NCBI RefSeq assembly: GCF_023078275.1
Contig: NC_062981.1
Location: 17,910,846 to 17,974,845, forward strand
DNA from: Leguminivora glycinivorella
Lineage: Eukaryota; Arthropoda; Insecta; Lepidoptera; Tortricidae
DNA length: 64,000 nucleotides
Reading direction: 5' to 3'
The position numbers were made by a program, and so were the translations under genes. Positions 33,000 to 44,464 of this stretch are shown here, one piece after another; the first letter of the stretch is position 1; every line of letters starts with the position of its first letter. The notes beneath the pieces were generated by a model. The model was not told the DNA's origin. It saw only the letters and a list, made by a program, of their open reading frames with translations, and did not search any database.

Positions 33000-33330
33000 A
33001 TTAAAATTGCTAATTTGACAGGCCGCAGCGCAGTACGACGTACGTAGCCACAGTACCCAACTACAGGTAAATACTACCTATATTACGATACAAGTGCAGA
33101 AAAGAGCCAAAATAGAAATGAGTGGTATAAATTAAACACAACCAAAGGAAGTGTTTTTAAAAGATAAGAGTTCCCTCTTCCCACTGCTCATACTAGTATA
33201 TGGTACTTTGGATTTTCAGCACAGAATCAATGTACATACTACATTGCACACTAGTGCGATAACGTAGTACCAGCGTTTCTTTCTTTTTCGTCACTTTTAT
33301 GAAATGTGATATATTTGAAAAAAAAAAAAT
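33000..33330. other. Unassigned DNA with an eroded repeat copy
   Basis: 33085-33165 (TACGATACAAGTGCAGAAAAG, ATAAATTAAACACAACC) is an eroded copy of the ACAAGTGCG family. No gene. Confidence 0.45.
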
Positions 33331-33334
33331 GCTA

Positions 33335-33535
33335 TTTCTACTCAGAATCACTAGCTTTTTCAATCTTAGTAGTTAAAAAAATTGTCCCATACTATTTTTT
33401 CTTATTTTGTTACCATTTTCCGTACATATTGTTTGGGATAACAAAAGAGGAAAGTAACAAAAATGTATGGAAATTCTGGGACACTTTTTGTCTCCCAGTG
33501 AGATTAAAAGTACTCGAGATTCTGGGTACAATTGA
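33335..33535. mobile_element. Eroded fold-back element, CTCAGAATC ends (copy 1)
   Basis: TACTCAGAATCACTAG faces CTCGAGATTCTGGGTA. Inner GTTACCATTTTCCGTACATA faces AGTAACAAAAATGTATGG. The overall plan matches 34003-34201. The 85- and 86-codon frames on both strands here are palindrome shadows. Confidence 0.5.
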
Positions 33536-34002
33536 CCTGAAATTCCCCAAAAAATCAAAATAAAAAAATGGCAAAAAAAGAAATGCTCTAATAGCAAATT
33601 TAATTTTTTCACCACATCATGCTTCGATATCACTCCATCGTTGGTAGCTACTATTTGGCAGGTTCTACAAAACCAAACAAACCGATAACAAAAAAAAATC
33701 CACTAGGAATTTTCCGCTACAAAACAATGTAAAGATCATCGACATGAAATCATGTCAAATATTCCAATCACCCGTATCACCATCATACTCATCTCGAACC
33801 TTAATTAATCTTAGATATACAACATAACTATACCCAATTATCGAAGCTATCTACAAAACACATCTATTATTAGATGGTTTAATAACAATAACAGTGTAAG
33901 CAAATATCGCCTTTCTTAGTCACTAGCTATTGCCCGCGTGTTTGGGCCATTTTTTTCAAAGTTGTTCCCCCTTTTTTTGATTTGGAATTTTTTATGTGGT
34001 TT
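33536..34002. other. Unassigned AT-rich DNA
   Basis: No gene or recognised repeat. Confidence 0.4.
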
Positions 34003-34201
34003 CCACTCAGAATCGCGAGCTCTTTTAATCCTTATAGGAGAAAAAAAAGCGTCTCAAGGCTTTTTTCCCATTCCGTTACCATTTTTTTATACATTTTGTA
34101 TGGCGATAACGGAATAGAAGGTTTGAAAAATGTATGGAAATCTTGGGACTTTTTTTTCTTCCATCAGGTGAGGGTCGAAAGACCTCGCGATTCTGAGTAT
34201 G
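34003..34201. mobile_element. Fold-back element, CTCAGAATCGCGAG ends (copy 2)
   Basis: ACTCAGAATCGCGAG pairs with CTCGCGATTCTGAGT. Inside, CCGTTACCATTTTTTTATACA faces TTGAAAAATGTATGG, and ATGGCGATAACGG lies in the centre. It is better preserved than copy 1. Confidence 0.6.
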
Positions 34202-34303
34202 AATCGCGTAAAAAATAGGGTATGTTACAAAAAAAGTGGGGTGGACAACTGAAAAAAATGGCCCCTTTGTTCGCGTTAGGTATATTCAATTCAAGAGTTG
34301 TAA

Positions 34304-34675
34304 CTCCATACATCAGTAAATGCGAGTTTATTTGTATTGACATCTAGCGACAATCACGCGTCAATCACGCGTCAATCACGCGTCAAATAGCATAAATTAT
34401 CAGTACTGCTACTAGTCAATAGATGTCGCGACGAACGAAGATTCTAATGCTCACCAATTTATAGCTAATACATATTACAATAGTATTAATCAGTATTCTG
34501 CTTCCAATTCCTTCTGCTTGTAATATAAGTTGTAAAATATTATAATATTAATTTTTTGGCAGACGAGACACTGTTGACACCTAATATCGAGTATGTAATG
34601 GCAGTGATAATGTGATTGTCGCTAGATGTCACTACAAATAACCCGCATTTACTGATGTATGGAATTACAACTCTT
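34304..34675. mobile_element. 372-bp palindromic MITE with triplicated CAATCACGCGT
   Basis: AGAGTTGTAACTCCATACATCAG continues to ACATCTAGCGACAATCAC and is matched inverted at the right end (GTGATTGTCGCTAGATGTCA, ACTGATGTATGG). The left arm has three tandem copies of CAATCACGCGT (34351-34383), where the right arm has one partial copy. The centre is AT-rich and non-coding. Confidence 0.75.
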
Positions 34676-35170
34676 CCCTAACTTATTGCTCTATGGTTTA
34701 ACAAAAGGCCGTATGGAGGAACATTAACTATATTGTGACAGATAATATTTATGTATAGATTATTTTGAGAGAAAATTCACTATTTGTATTAATTTTTAGT
34801 AAAAGTCGGGTCATAATATGCTGTAAGTTCATTTGCTAAAGCCCCTTATTCATCTTAATATGTTTACACGAATTTTAATTCTTATTAGAATAAGATTAAG
34901 TTCTCCTGAAGCTTGTTTCGATAATCAAATAGAACAATGCTTTGATAATGATATTTTGATTGGTTGACAGCTTTGTAATGTTTCAAACTGTGTTGTGATA
35001 GCTATCCTTTGATAGTACCAAATTAGATAATTACAGGTTTGAAATGTTTGTATCGTATTATAATTGTAATGAATAATAAGATACGCGATTTTCAATACAG
35101 TCATATATAATTCATTCATACTTTACGAGTAGCTTATATATTTAAAAATAATACAAAATGATATAGATAA
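34676..35170. other. Unassigned AT-rich DNA
   Basis: No gene or recognised repeat. Confidence 0.4.
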
Positions 35171-35255
35171 GTCTGAGTACCCACAACACAAGCCTTCTTG
35201 AGCTTACCGTGGGCCTCAGTCAATCTGGGTAAGAATGTCCTATATATTTAATATA
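35171..35255 (+). repeat. SINE 3' part
   Basis: CTTGAGCTTACCGTGGGCCT, AGTCAATCTGGGTAAGAATG and TCCTATATATTTA match the 3' segment of the SINE at 18421-18664, here on the plus strand and without the tRNA head. Confidence 0.65.
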
Positions 35256-35274
35256 TAGATAAGTACCTAAATGA

Positions 35275-35334
35275 TAGATAGATTAGATATTAGAATACTC
35301 TTTATTGGCACACCTCAGCAAAAGATACAGAAAA
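35275..35334 (-). repeat. LINE 3' tail
   Basis: On the minus strand TATCTTTTGCTGAGGTGTGC is followed by CAATAAAGAGTATTCTAATA and a TATC-rich tail. A plus-strand copy of the same end is at 40152-40206. Confidence 0.6.
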
Positions 35335-36540
35335 ATATACCGTGGAGACAAAACAAATGATTACTCATATAAAATGTATACTCATATTTATTATTCACAG
35401 ATCATTATTAAGGTCTCTAAACGTATTTCTAAAATGTTTATACCAGTTTTAAAATACACTGAAGTACATTTCAGTAGAAGAAACAACGTGAAGCTTAACT
35501 TCACCAACGCTTATTTCGTGCATCGTAGCGCCATCTATGGTCGAGTAGCGGAACTAAAACGGCAACTCTTGCTTTCAGCCTACTTGAATTTCATCCTTTA
35601 TATTTTGATTATTTAATTTAAATATTTCTGAGATTAAATATTGTTACTGTCCGAGAATAAAAATGTTTCTTATTAAGTTTAAATATTTTAAGGCATTAGT
35701 TAAAACTCAGTACTATTTTAAGTAATAGAGTAATATGTTTTAAATAATAATATAAGCCATTTATATTAGTTTTCATAATTTTATGTCTAAGCCAATTCGT
35801 TATTTTGTATGTTTCGTGCCCAATCGAAATCATTTAAAAACACTCACATTTTGCTATTCAGATATTTTAACTACAAAAATTATACAAAAATAATAATCGT
35901 CCGAAATACGTTTATAAAGTACGAATTATTTTGTAAACGTTAAAATAATGCGTACAAAATACACTCATTGACACATTAAGTACGCGTAATACGCGCAAAT
36001 GTAACATAAGGAGGAGTCACGCGTGCATCATTGTTAATTTGGTATAAATATTATAGCTTCCGCATCGCTCAGTGTGAAGGGGACTTAACTGTAGGTACAG
36101 GTTGATTAAAATAATAAGGAAAAATCAATATATTGATGATTAAAATAAATTATTGCAGAAAATGAAATGTAATAGTATACCTTAGCGGGATGTCATGATA
36201 AAATACGAGCTAGGTAATAATATTAATTAATAAACATACAGAGCAGTATTAGCTTATAATTTTATCATGCAATATATCCTTAAGCCTCTATTCTAGATGT
36301 TTAAAGAGGGACATAAATAAACTCACGTATGTATTCCCAAAAGGGGTGGGCAGAGTACATGAAATTGTAGTAGTGCCACTCCTGGAGGTAAAAATATGTC
36401 AACCGAAATGCAAAATAAACCTAACTCCAACACAAATCTACGACAATAATAAAAGCCAGATAATCTCATAATTTCCGATATAACTGGAAACACATCGGCT
36501 CTCCCATGAATAAAATAAGCAAGACGTACGAGCCGCGAGG
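35335..36540. other. Unassigned AT-rich DNA
   Basis: A 103-codon open frame at 35305-35616 starts inside the LINE tail and has no recognisable domain. I do not call it a gene. Confidence 0.35.
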
Positions 36541-36777
36541 AATGAATTTAGAACACCCTATAGAATTCGCTGTTTTCTTAGCATTAACGTGTAGCGGTTT
36601 GGATTCTGCGATGTGTGCTAGGGTTGGCACAATTTTATTTATTTATTTTATAATACGGTCATGGTGGGCAAATGCGAAGGGATGAATTTAGAACACCCTG
36701 TAGAATTCGCTGTTTTCTTAGCATTAACGTGTAGCGGTTTGGATTCTGCGATGTGTGCTAGGGTTGGCACAATTTTA
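36541..36777. repeat. Direct duplication of a 97-base segment
   Basis: ATGAATTTAGAACACCCT through CGATGTGTGCTAGGGTTGGC and ACAATTTTA occurs at 36542-36637 and 36682-36777, 140 bases apart, with a single base difference (CCCTA versus CCCTG). The near identity implies a very recent tandem duplication. Confidence 0.85.
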
Positions 36778-36801
36778 ATATAATTTTAACAATTTTTTTT
36801 A

Positions 36802-36875
36802 GGCGATGGTGGCCGTGTGGATATGACGCTCGACTTACAATCCGGAGGTCGCGGGTTTACATCCTGGCACACTCA
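36802..36875 (+). repeat. tRNA-like SINE head
   Basis: GGCGATGGTGGCCGTGTGGA contains an A-box, and CGGAGGTCGCGGGTTTACATCC a decayed B-box. I recognise the same head in a common lepidopteran SINE. The body beyond about 36880 is not recognisable here. Confidence 0.6.
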
Positions 36876-37137
36876 GGGTCTTTAATTGTTGAGCCATTTA
36901 GAGGCTACCATAATTTTGTTATTTCATAGATAAGCTATGAACTGGTCAGTATAAAATGAGCTGGAAGTGGATCAACAATTTAAGTCCGTGACCGTAACAA
37001 TGTTTTTTTTTTTAATTTTTGTACGAAATATTACAGAGATGTATGTGATATACCCAATCCGCATTTGGGCTAGCGTGGGGACTACAGCCCTTGCCCTTTT
37101 ATGCATGAGAGGAGGCCTTCATCTATTTGAGAGTGTG

Positions 37138-37263
37138 CACGGGAAAATGTCCCGCTTTGTCGATTGCTATAAAGCCGCTTTGTCTGTTTATTCATATAGA
37201 GATACAAGTAAATCTCGCCTTAATGGTAACTGACAAAGTGGGACGTTTTACTAAACACACTAA
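37138..37263. mobile_element. MITE copy 3 of the family at 16261
   Basis: GGGAAAATGTCCCGCTTTGTCG, TATAAAGCCGCTTTGTC, AAATCTCGCCTTAATGGTAA and GACAAAGTGGGACGTTTTAC match copy 1. The outer ATACAATTGTGAGT arms are absent. Confidence 0.7.
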
Positions 37264-37992
37264 CATTTATTTTAGATGAAATATTTACTCTTGAAATCGG
37301 TGGATTTTTAATGTAGGACTACAAAAAAAATATTTTTGTGTTGTGTGGGTGAGTGGCGATTAATTAAAATATGACCGAAGGCAGTGTTTTAAATCGCCAC
37401 GAGACCTTTTTATTTCAACGTGTATTTTCCGCAGTAATATTAAGAAACAATTTATTTTATATTCAGGCGATTAGTCATTGATATCGGCGATTTTTTTTTA
37501 TTTTTGAGTACAAAATAAAGGAAAATATTTTGTGGGATAGTCGGCAACCCTACGCGCCCCGCACAGTATGTCACAATTTTTGGCGAACGAACAAAAGGCG
37601 GCTTAATGAACGTATCGCCTGAGAGCGTTATTAAGCATTGTTGCGAACCCTTTTATTTTACCATACATTTTGGGAATTTGGTGACGAAAAACTTGATATT
37701 TGGGGACAAATTAGCGAGTTATCGCGTAAAAATATTAATTAAATATAATAAATAACAATGGTATCTCATCTAAGGGTATCATGAAACATTTTTGGAAGAA
37801 CCCTTTTATTTATAACTGCTATACCCATGAGGCCCGTTTATTAACTAATATTTTTGGTACATGAATAAATGTTTTTTTTTACCATATATTTTGGAAATTA
37901 TGCAGTAGTGAAATTATGAAAAATTTGAAAAGGGACAACTTTGGAAAACCTACACAAAATGCATGTAGGGCTTCAAGTTAATACATAATTAA
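37264..37992. other. Unassigned DNA with one eroded repeat
   Basis: 37345-37405 (GAGTGGCGATTAATTAAAATA, AAGGCAGTGTTTTAAATCG) is an eroded ACAAGTGCG-family piece. The rest is AT-rich without a gene. Confidence 0.45.
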
Positions 37993-38106
37993 ATATTGGG
38001 GACACCTTACACAGATCAACTTAGCCCCAAACAAAGCAAAGCTTGTACTAAGCGATGATATACATACTTAAATAGATAAATAGGTACATACTTATATACA
38101 TAGAAA
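37993..38106 (-). repeat. SINE 3' part
   Basis: AAATATTGGGGACACCTTAC, AGATCAACTTAGCCCC and AGCGATGATATACATAC match the 3' half of the SINE at 24991-25233 in the same orientation. The tRNA head is missing. Confidence 0.7.
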
Positions 38107-38790
38107 GGCCCTGAACCTAACCAATAAGAATATTTATACTTATACTTAATTTATTTTATGGACTCATTCAATTTGGTGTTGAATCGTTACGAGTAATTTC
38201 CTTAAACAATCATGACCTAACATACCATCAAGACATATGATCAAGTAATATAAAGTAATTTAAAGATATGATAATAAAAACGTTCAGAAACCGTTCGCGA
38301 CAATCTTCATCACTTGCTCTGAATACATGAATGGGAATCAATTTATTAGCCGCGCTTGCTGACCTTACTCCGTAATGTGTGCGGTTCTTATCGACTCCCT
38401 AAGGGAGTAAAGTACCGATAGCAGAAGAGATAAAAATATTGTGCTTTTATTTTTAATATGCAATATACTTCTATAACAGTATTGGGCAGGACATGTCTGC
38501 CGAATGCAAAAAAGCGCTGTGATGGCGGGATGACCTCGACGAATTTTGCAACGATTAGACGGTAAATCGTGATAAGTGGACAAACACACCCATAATAATG
38601 TGTGGCCTTGAACCAAACTTAAACCACTGCGCTATGCTGTCAAAGCAAGCAATGTTCCATATAAATAAATACACAAATTGACGAAGTGACGCAGAAAACG
38701 ATATATTAAGTATGTTTAATTGAAAGTTGGGGCACCTCTCTACATGGAATGAACATGAATGCAATAAATGATATTTGTTATGAATATGAA
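38107..38790. other. Unassigned DNA
   Basis: No gene. Minus-strand open frames (69-83 codons) overlap each other and have no recognisable features. Confidence 0.35.
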
Positions 38791-38858
38791 TATGAATTCG
38801 ACCCCATGGCGATCGGCTTAGCAGACAGGGTGACTACCGACTGAGCTGAGGAGGCATC
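38791..38858 (-). repeat. tRNA-like SINE head, decayed
   Basis: The minus strand reads AGCTCAGTCGGTAGTCACCC (A-box region), GTCTGCTAAGCCG and GGGGTCGAATTC (B-box region), the order found in the SINE head at 25166-25233. TATGAATATGAATATGAA flanks it on the plus-strand left. Confidence 0.55.
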
Positions 38859-39654
38859 TTCAAGTCTAAAATTTAAGACGCTACAGGAGCGAAAATACTA
38901 TAAATGGAAAGGATCCCCCTTTCAGTTTGGGAATTTTAGTTAAATATACTAGTGTTATTAACTAGATTTATCGAAAAAAATTGTCCATTCAGAACAACTC
39001 AGTTAAAAGATATTGCGAAAAATTCTTTTAAATCGAGGTTCCGCTCTCGACTGTTTCCCCCTTCAAAACTTAATCAATCGTAACGAAATTTAAGAATCCG
39101 AATAACAATGAATTTATCTATGTTGAACCGTTTAGTTTTTTTGGCAAATTGTTACCAATTTTGAATACCACACCTTTTTTGCGCCATAATCAATAAGGCA
39201 ATCTAAAAATAATAATAATCTGTGTTGAAAAAATCAGTTCTCTATCTTCAAAAACCTGGGAGGAAATAGTCGAGAGCGTTTGTATGAAGAATTGACCCTA
39301 CCTGTATCGTCTTAAAGCAACATTTTAATTCCTTTTTTGCTGTCGCTCCGCGAATATTTCTCCACATTATCGGAACATCGGGCATATTTGAAATATTCAT
39401 ACGGCAACTAGCGAACATTAATGTTCAATGAAGCTCTATCTGTCTGTTCGTCTGTCACGGTACGTTTACTTTTATTTAACTACTTTATTTTAGCTACGTT
39501 TTAGTTTGAAATTCACTTTTGTGAAGGAAAAATGTAGATTTTAAGGCTGTAAGCTTACAGCTATTTGTGTATGTTTATTTAATTAGTGTGTTGGAAATTA
39601 GAATAATTATATTTTTTTTATTTCGGAGCGCCTACTCTTTTTGATTATGTTTTT
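38859..39654. other. Unassigned DNA
   Basis: No gene or recognised repeat in this AT-rich interval. Confidence 0.4.
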
Positions 39655-39750
39655 TATTTCCGCCACCCAAAGGTTGTCTGGTAGAGATCGCTCTTTAGCT
39701 ATCAGACCGACTGTTGTCTGCCTCTATTTATAATCATTTGTTTTGTCTTC
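39655..39750 (+). repeat. SINE-like fragment, GGTAGAGATCGCTCTTTAGC
   Basis: CACCCAAAGGTTGTCTGGTA, GAGATCGCTCTTTAGC and GACTGTTGTCTGCC form a segment I recognise as part of a common lepidopteran SINE body. Boundaries are uncertain. Confidence 0.5.
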
Positions 39751-39761
39751 ACTTTATCTTT

Positions 39762-40151
39762 TTAGGGTTCTGTAGTCAACTAGGAAAAGTGGAAAAAAAT
39801 GTTTTGTTAGGGTACCCACCCTACATGTAAAGTGGGGACTGATTTTTTTTTTCATTCCAACCCCATGAACGTGTGATATATTGTTGGATAGGTATTTAAA
39901 AATGAATAAGGGTTATAATATTAATATTTTCGGAAATAATCTCTCCTAAAGGAAAAAAAGTGTCCCCCCCCCCTCTAACTTTTGAACCTTATGTTTAAAA
40001 AATATGAAAAATAATCACAAAAGTAAAACTTTATAAAGACTTTCTAGGAAAATTGTTTTGAACTTGATAGGTTTAGTAGATTTTGAGAAAAATACGGAAA
40101 GCTACGGAAACCTACACTGAGCGTGGCCCGACACGCTCTTGGCCGGTTTTT
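39762..40151 (-). repeat. AACCGGCCAAG repeat subfamily B, deleted inverted copy
   Basis: Begins TTTTTAGGGTTCTGTAGTCAA and ends GGCCGGTTTTTT. The CGGA microsatellite and ATATTGGTACC region are gone: TAGGAAAAGTGGAAAAAAATG joins the end directly to the interior. Otherwise it parallels 28505-29083 inverted. Confidence 0.7.
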
Positions 40152-40206
40152 TCTGTATCTTTTGCTGAGGTGTGCCAATAAACAGTATTCTATCTATCTA
40201 TATTTC
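40152..40206 (+). repeat. LINE 3' tail with TCTA repeat
   Basis: GTATCTTTTGCTGAGGTGTG, CCAATAAACAGTATTC then (TATC)n. It directly abuts the preceding inverted repeat. Confidence 0.6.
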
Positions 40207-41076
40207 TATGAGTTGTATGTACCTATCTTTGATTTCAAGATCTAGTATTTATAGTTATTTCATTGATTCGCCATACATTCATTTACATGAAACATAGAAA
40301 ATAAGACTACGCCAAAATTGTTACCTAGCTTAAATCTGAAACGGATTCAAATTGATTGACGTACATTGTGCGAGGAATTCATTAGGTCGTCACCAGTTCT
40401 TAAGTACCTATTCTTAACACTCCTAAGTGCGTTTTCACATTATCCGATCCGATAACCCATATATATTCAAGCCGTCATCTTTGATTTTTTTCCTTTGGAA
40501 TCCTTCCTACATCCTTTGTATAAGTTGAGGGTCAAGTTTCACCAAGTCTGTTAGAATTGCCCTCGGCTACTCCACACGTGACCCCTGGTAAAATTAAGTT
40601 TAAAAGTAATAATTTTCTGCATAACCTTGGCCTCCAGGTTTTATTTCATAACTTGCATACTGGGACATGTTAAACATGTCTTTTATAATTTTATAAATTA
40701 AATTCTGCAGGACGAGGATAAAACTTCAAAAACACATCAAAATGGAAAACAAACATTTCTTAATTCAAACTCAATCTGAAACCAACGTAAACACTTAATT
40801 ACGCAATTATTCACACATTGTATGAAAGCTTTTATCCGACTTGACAAACAAAACAACCCTTATCACTATAGCAATAAAGTCTATAAAGTAGGGTGCCCAC
40901 AATAACGTGGATTCACGGAATAAATTAACGGAATAAGCTTAGTCATTCGTTTCATTAATTAAGATCACATGCGGAGGCTTAAACCAATCTTGGGAACAAT
41001 TGCCTTCTTATGAGAGTAGGGTGACCATTGCAGTTCATTTATGTGGGATAATTCGGGATAATTCATGATGATTTTG
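40207..41076. other. Unassigned DNA with a partial MITE
   Basis: 40430-40500 (GTGCGTTTTCACATTATCCG, ATCCGATAACCC) is one end of the MITE complete at 50812-50955. No gene. Confidence 0.45.
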
Positions 41077-41396
41077 ATGAGAATGTTGCGATGGATGTGT
41101 GATGTGATAAGACTGGATAGAATTCGGAATGAGTATATAAGAGGAAGCCTGAGAGTAGCGCCAGTGACAGATAAGGTGAAAGGAAGTAGATTAGCATGGT
41201 ATGGGTATGTAATGCGGAGAGATGCAATGTTATAAAATGAGTGGTAAATATGAAGATTGATGGATACAATGGTAGTGGGCCTAAGAAAAGATGGATGGAT
41301 TGTGTGAACAATGATATGAGATTGAAAGGTATTAGTATGGAAATGACGGCTGATAGAGAGGAATGGAGGAAGATCTGCTGCGCCGACCCCAAATAA
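41077..41396 (+). pseudogene. RTE-type reverse transcriptase C-terminal remnant
   Basis: Open from 41077 (MRMLRWMCDVIRLDRIRNEY, LAWYGYVMRRD) to a stop at 41233-41235. It resumes in another frame as KKRWMDCVNNDMRLKG and EEWRKICCADPK to a TAA at 41394-41396. These are the conserved RTE C-terminal blocks, and more of the protein survives here than in the copy at 3249-3368. The plus strand codes; the 125- and 165-codon minus-strand frames are shadows. A frameshift and 5' truncation make it inactive. Confidence 0.8.
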
Positions 41397-41845
41397 TGGG
41401 AAAAGGGCAAGGGAATGATGATGAATTCGGGATAATTCAAAATCCAAATTGTGTAAATGCATGGTTACCTATATGAACCTAAATTTAGAGTGTCTCGCTA
41501 CTGGGCAAAGGCCTCCTTCCTCCCTTTCCTCTCCGTTTCCCACTCAGTTCTCACCAAAGGCGTCAAAGTCATCACGCCAACCACCGTCGACGTTCCCCGA
41601 ACCCAGGGGTTCCCGGGTTTGATTTCGTGCCGGTTGGTTGTTGTTTTAGCCCACACTAAAATGTTTCCCAACAATAAAATAAATGAATACTAGTCACCCG
41701 GCCAATCACTTAGAAAATACTTAAAGAAAATAATGTCCTCAAGCGCCCCGACATGTATGCGTTTTGTATTTTTTATGCAATTGGATTTAGAAGATTTGTG
41801 TATGGGTGGCGCGAGATTTCAAAAAAAATCCATGCAATCGAATAC
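41397..41845. other. Unassigned DNA, possible retroposon piece
   Basis: CTACTGGGCAAAGGCCTCC (41496-41515) is a phrase often seen, inverted, at the 3' end of lepidopteran LINEs. CCCAGGGGTTCCCGGGTTTG follows. No confident family or gene. Confidence 0.3.
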
Positions 41846-41872
41846 TTCATATTCATATTCATATTCATATTT
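41843..41872. repeat. (TCATAT)n microsatellite
   Basis: About five copies of a TTCATA unit. Confidence 0.85.
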
Positions 41873-42388
41873 ATTGATATTGCACATATCCATTACACGT
41901 CAGAAACATAAACATTAATTATAACTAAGTAATTCTTATTACTCTAAGAATTAACTTATAATATTTATAAATGTGTTCTATACAGGTTGTAAACCTAATA
42001 TGGGCAAACCTCTTAACGGTGGTGAGTATAGGACATAAAAAATTTAATTAGATAACTTTTACTTAAAATTGAAATATTTTTTTTATCCATACAAAATAAT
42101 TTGGCCCGCAACGTAATGCAAACACACTCGCGTTAACCGCTCGTTGACAGTTGTCATTGATTGTCATCGCAACCACGTTTACAGTACATTGCTGCTGGGA
42201 AATTTTTCAAAAATTCATTATGGGGTGAAAATTAAAAGTAACTCAAAAACTCCTCTTAATTAATGATAACAATATTGAATTATATGCCTGGTTTCATTTA
42301 TCGCCCTTATTAGGTTTACGCGCTGTATAATTAGCCGATTGGAGAAGGCATTATCAATTAGCCGATTTTGAAATTTATTCTAAAATAC
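41873..42388. other. Unassigned AT-rich DNA
   Basis: No gene or recognised repeat. Confidence 0.4.
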
Positions 42389-42500
42389 ATTATTTATTTA
42401 TTTATTTATTTAAACTTTATTGCACAATTGAAAAAAAAAAGTACAAATGGCGGACTTAATGCCTTGAGGCATTCTCTACCAGTCAACCATAGGGCCAAAC
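42389..42500 (-). repeat. Retroposon 3' end with TAAA tail (copy 1)
   Basis: On the minus strand: TGGTAGAGAATGCCTCAAGG, CATTAAGTCCGCCATTTG, TTGTGCAATAAAGTTTAAAT, then (AAAT)n (plus-strand 42390-42412). This is a typical lepidopteran SINE/LINE end; a second copy lies at 63283-63375. Confidence 0.65.
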
Positions 42501-42901
42501 AGAAATTCGCGAATGAACGTACATTATCATTGGATATAGCAGTTATTTGTTCGGCAGGTATGTATAAATAAATACTGTTTTGCTTTACTTGAGAATAAGT
42601 TCGCCTATTGTAAGTACATAGTGTTTCTTCGTTCAATAAAACAAAAAAAGAGTTTATTACTTACTAAGCATATCCCTTATTTTTAAAGCCTTGCTACCCT
42701 ATTCGCAAGGCGCCGTGTATTACTCTTACTCAAACTTTTGTATAGAATCGTGAAAAGAATAGACGGGAGGGTGGTATTGCTCCTGAATATATTTCACAAG
42801 AATTTTGTTGCGTGGATTAAAGGTATCTTTATGCATACCTAAGTATATCATTCAATTGGGTAGGTAAACTAATTCATAAGAAATTAGAAAAAAAACACCA
42901 G
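42501..42901. other. Unassigned DNA
   Basis: No gene. Short frames on both strands conflict. Confidence 0.4.
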
Positions 42902-43161
42902 TGCATTTTCCAAAATAAATTTCGAATATCGAATTTCACCAGATCTGGACGTGTTTGGGCTAATTCTTCTCAGAATCACGAGCTGATTCGATCCCGACGA
43001 TAAAAAAATGTGTCCTAAACTTTCCATACAAAATTTGAGTTTCCAATACCTAACGCAAGTAGTAAGTTCATACTAAATTGGTGACGTAAAAAATAGGACA
43101 CATTTTTTATCACTAGGATCGAATCGAAAATTCGATATTCGAGATTTATTTTGGAAAATGC
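42902..43161. mobile_element. 260-bp fold-back element, GCATTTTCCAAAATAAAT ends
   Basis: GCATTTTCCAAAATAAATTT CGAATATCGAATTT pairs with AAAATTCGATATTCGAG-ATTTATTTTGGAAAATGC. Inside, TTCGATCCCGACGATAAAAA faces TTTTTATCACTAGGATCGAA and GTGTCCTA faces TAGGACAC. CTCAGAATCACGAGC in the left arm recalls the fold-backs at 33335 and 34003, so the three may be related. Confidence 0.75.
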
Positions 43162-43394
43162 TCACCAACGACAGTTAAGTGACACTGACAGTTGACATCG
43201 CTTTTTTTATAATTTCTTACATTCAGCGCGCGTAAAAGCATTGTCACCTCATCTGCCATTAAATTTCACAAACGTCATTTCTGTCACTAAAAATATGGAG
43301 ATTAGAAATATAAGGAGCGAAAGCTTTAAGTATCATAAGTGCACATTATAAAAGAAAAGATGAAGGCGCTGCAATCGCAGGTGCATAAGGGTTT
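43162..43394. other. Unassigned DNA
   Basis: No gene or recognised repeat. Confidence 0.4.
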
Positions 43395-43470
43395 GACAAT
43401 CTCTTTGCCTTCTCGGTAGTGATCCCGCCTACGGAGCAAGAGGTTCAAATCCTGATGAGACCTTTTTTAT
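43395..43470 (+). pseudogene. tRNA-like unit followed by T6
   Basis: TTCTCGGTAGTGATCCCGCC resembles an A-box region, and CAAGAGGTTCAAATCCTGATG a B-box with a partial T-arm. GAGACCTTTTTTATTTTTTTC follows at once, as a polymerase III terminator would. The acceptor stem cannot be paired convincingly. It may be a SINE head rather than a tRNA. Confidence 0.4.
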
Positions 43471-43704
43471 TTTTTTCTACTAATATTTGTCTTGAATTAT
43501 TTTATTTTTTGAATGTCCTTAAATATTATGTTTTGTTACAATTTTTCGAAATTTCATTCGCAAGACTTACAACATTACCGAAGAATCCTAAGATGGGGCA
43601 AACAATGTAAAAGGTCTTAAGTTAACATCTGTATGAATAAAAAAATAAATAAACACAAACAAAATACACAAAAAGAAAATTAATGTATAAAAAAAACAAA
43701 AAGC
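43471..43704. other. AT-rich spacer between converging tRNA-like units
   Basis: A/T runs with no gene. AAAATAAATAAACACAAACAAA near 43640-43665 is low-complexity. Confidence 0.4.
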
Positions 43705-43790
43705 AAAAAGATCGCTGTCAGAATCGAACCCGAGAACATCTGCGTACGAAGCCAACGCACTACCACGGGACTACGTCTTGACTTGTTCAG
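43705..43790 (-). pseudogene. tRNA-like unit on the minus strand
   Basis: Minus strand: GTAGTCCCGTGGTAGTGC (A-box), GCGTTGGCTTCGTACGCAG (a plausible anticodon arm), CTCGGGTTCGATTCTGAC (B-box), then TTTTTGCTTTTTG. The T-arm pairs poorly. It converges on the unit at 43395-43470. Confidence 0.45.
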
Positions 43791-44302
43791 TCTGACGAAA
43801 TTGGCCCGGAGAAAAGAACGTCTAATGTCATCTCACATCGCTGATCATTGAGCGAGACATGCGCTCCAAGCGGAGAGATTTGTAACTGCAATTACAAGGC
43901 CTCAGCCGGTCATTTTTGCGACTGTTCTACTTCGACAGACTTTCCTCCTTATCTCTAGTCTCCCTGACTAAAAAGAGATAGAGCATAAAGAATGGTTTTT
44001 AGGATTTCTTTTTATTCTGTAGATAGGTATAGTTTTAGCTTATATTTTCTTTTTATGATGACATTTTCACACTTTGTCCTTGCAAATTCAAAATTCAAAG
44101 TATTTCCGTTATCTACGAATATACATGTGTAAAAGCCTTGCAAAAATCTAGACTAAGTGTATAATCTAAAAAATGATAGGGATATATTAGTTGAACATGA
44201 ATGTTCTGATAACACTAAACTTAGTGACCGAAGAATGTATTGTGATTAAGTCTGAAGAATTAGAATATTTAGAATCCGTGCACGTAAACATATCGTCACT
44301 AC
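43791..44302. other. Unassigned DNA
   Basis: No gene or recognised repeat. Confidence 0.4.
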
Positions 44303-44464
44303 AAATTGAAATAGATATCATACACGAAAGAAAAAACGACAAGGCCTGCAAAGGATTCGTATAGGAGGTGCAAGCACTAATTGCTCGCCCTTAGAGTCGG
44401 TCAAAAGGCGCCTAGCCTTATCAGAGATAACATACACTAGAGAAATTTCGTCGGGTACCACGGC

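Noticed and set aside
40965..41462. 165- and 125-codon minus-strand frames
   Set aside because: They lie antisense to the RTE remnant, whose plus-strand motifs are unmistakable.
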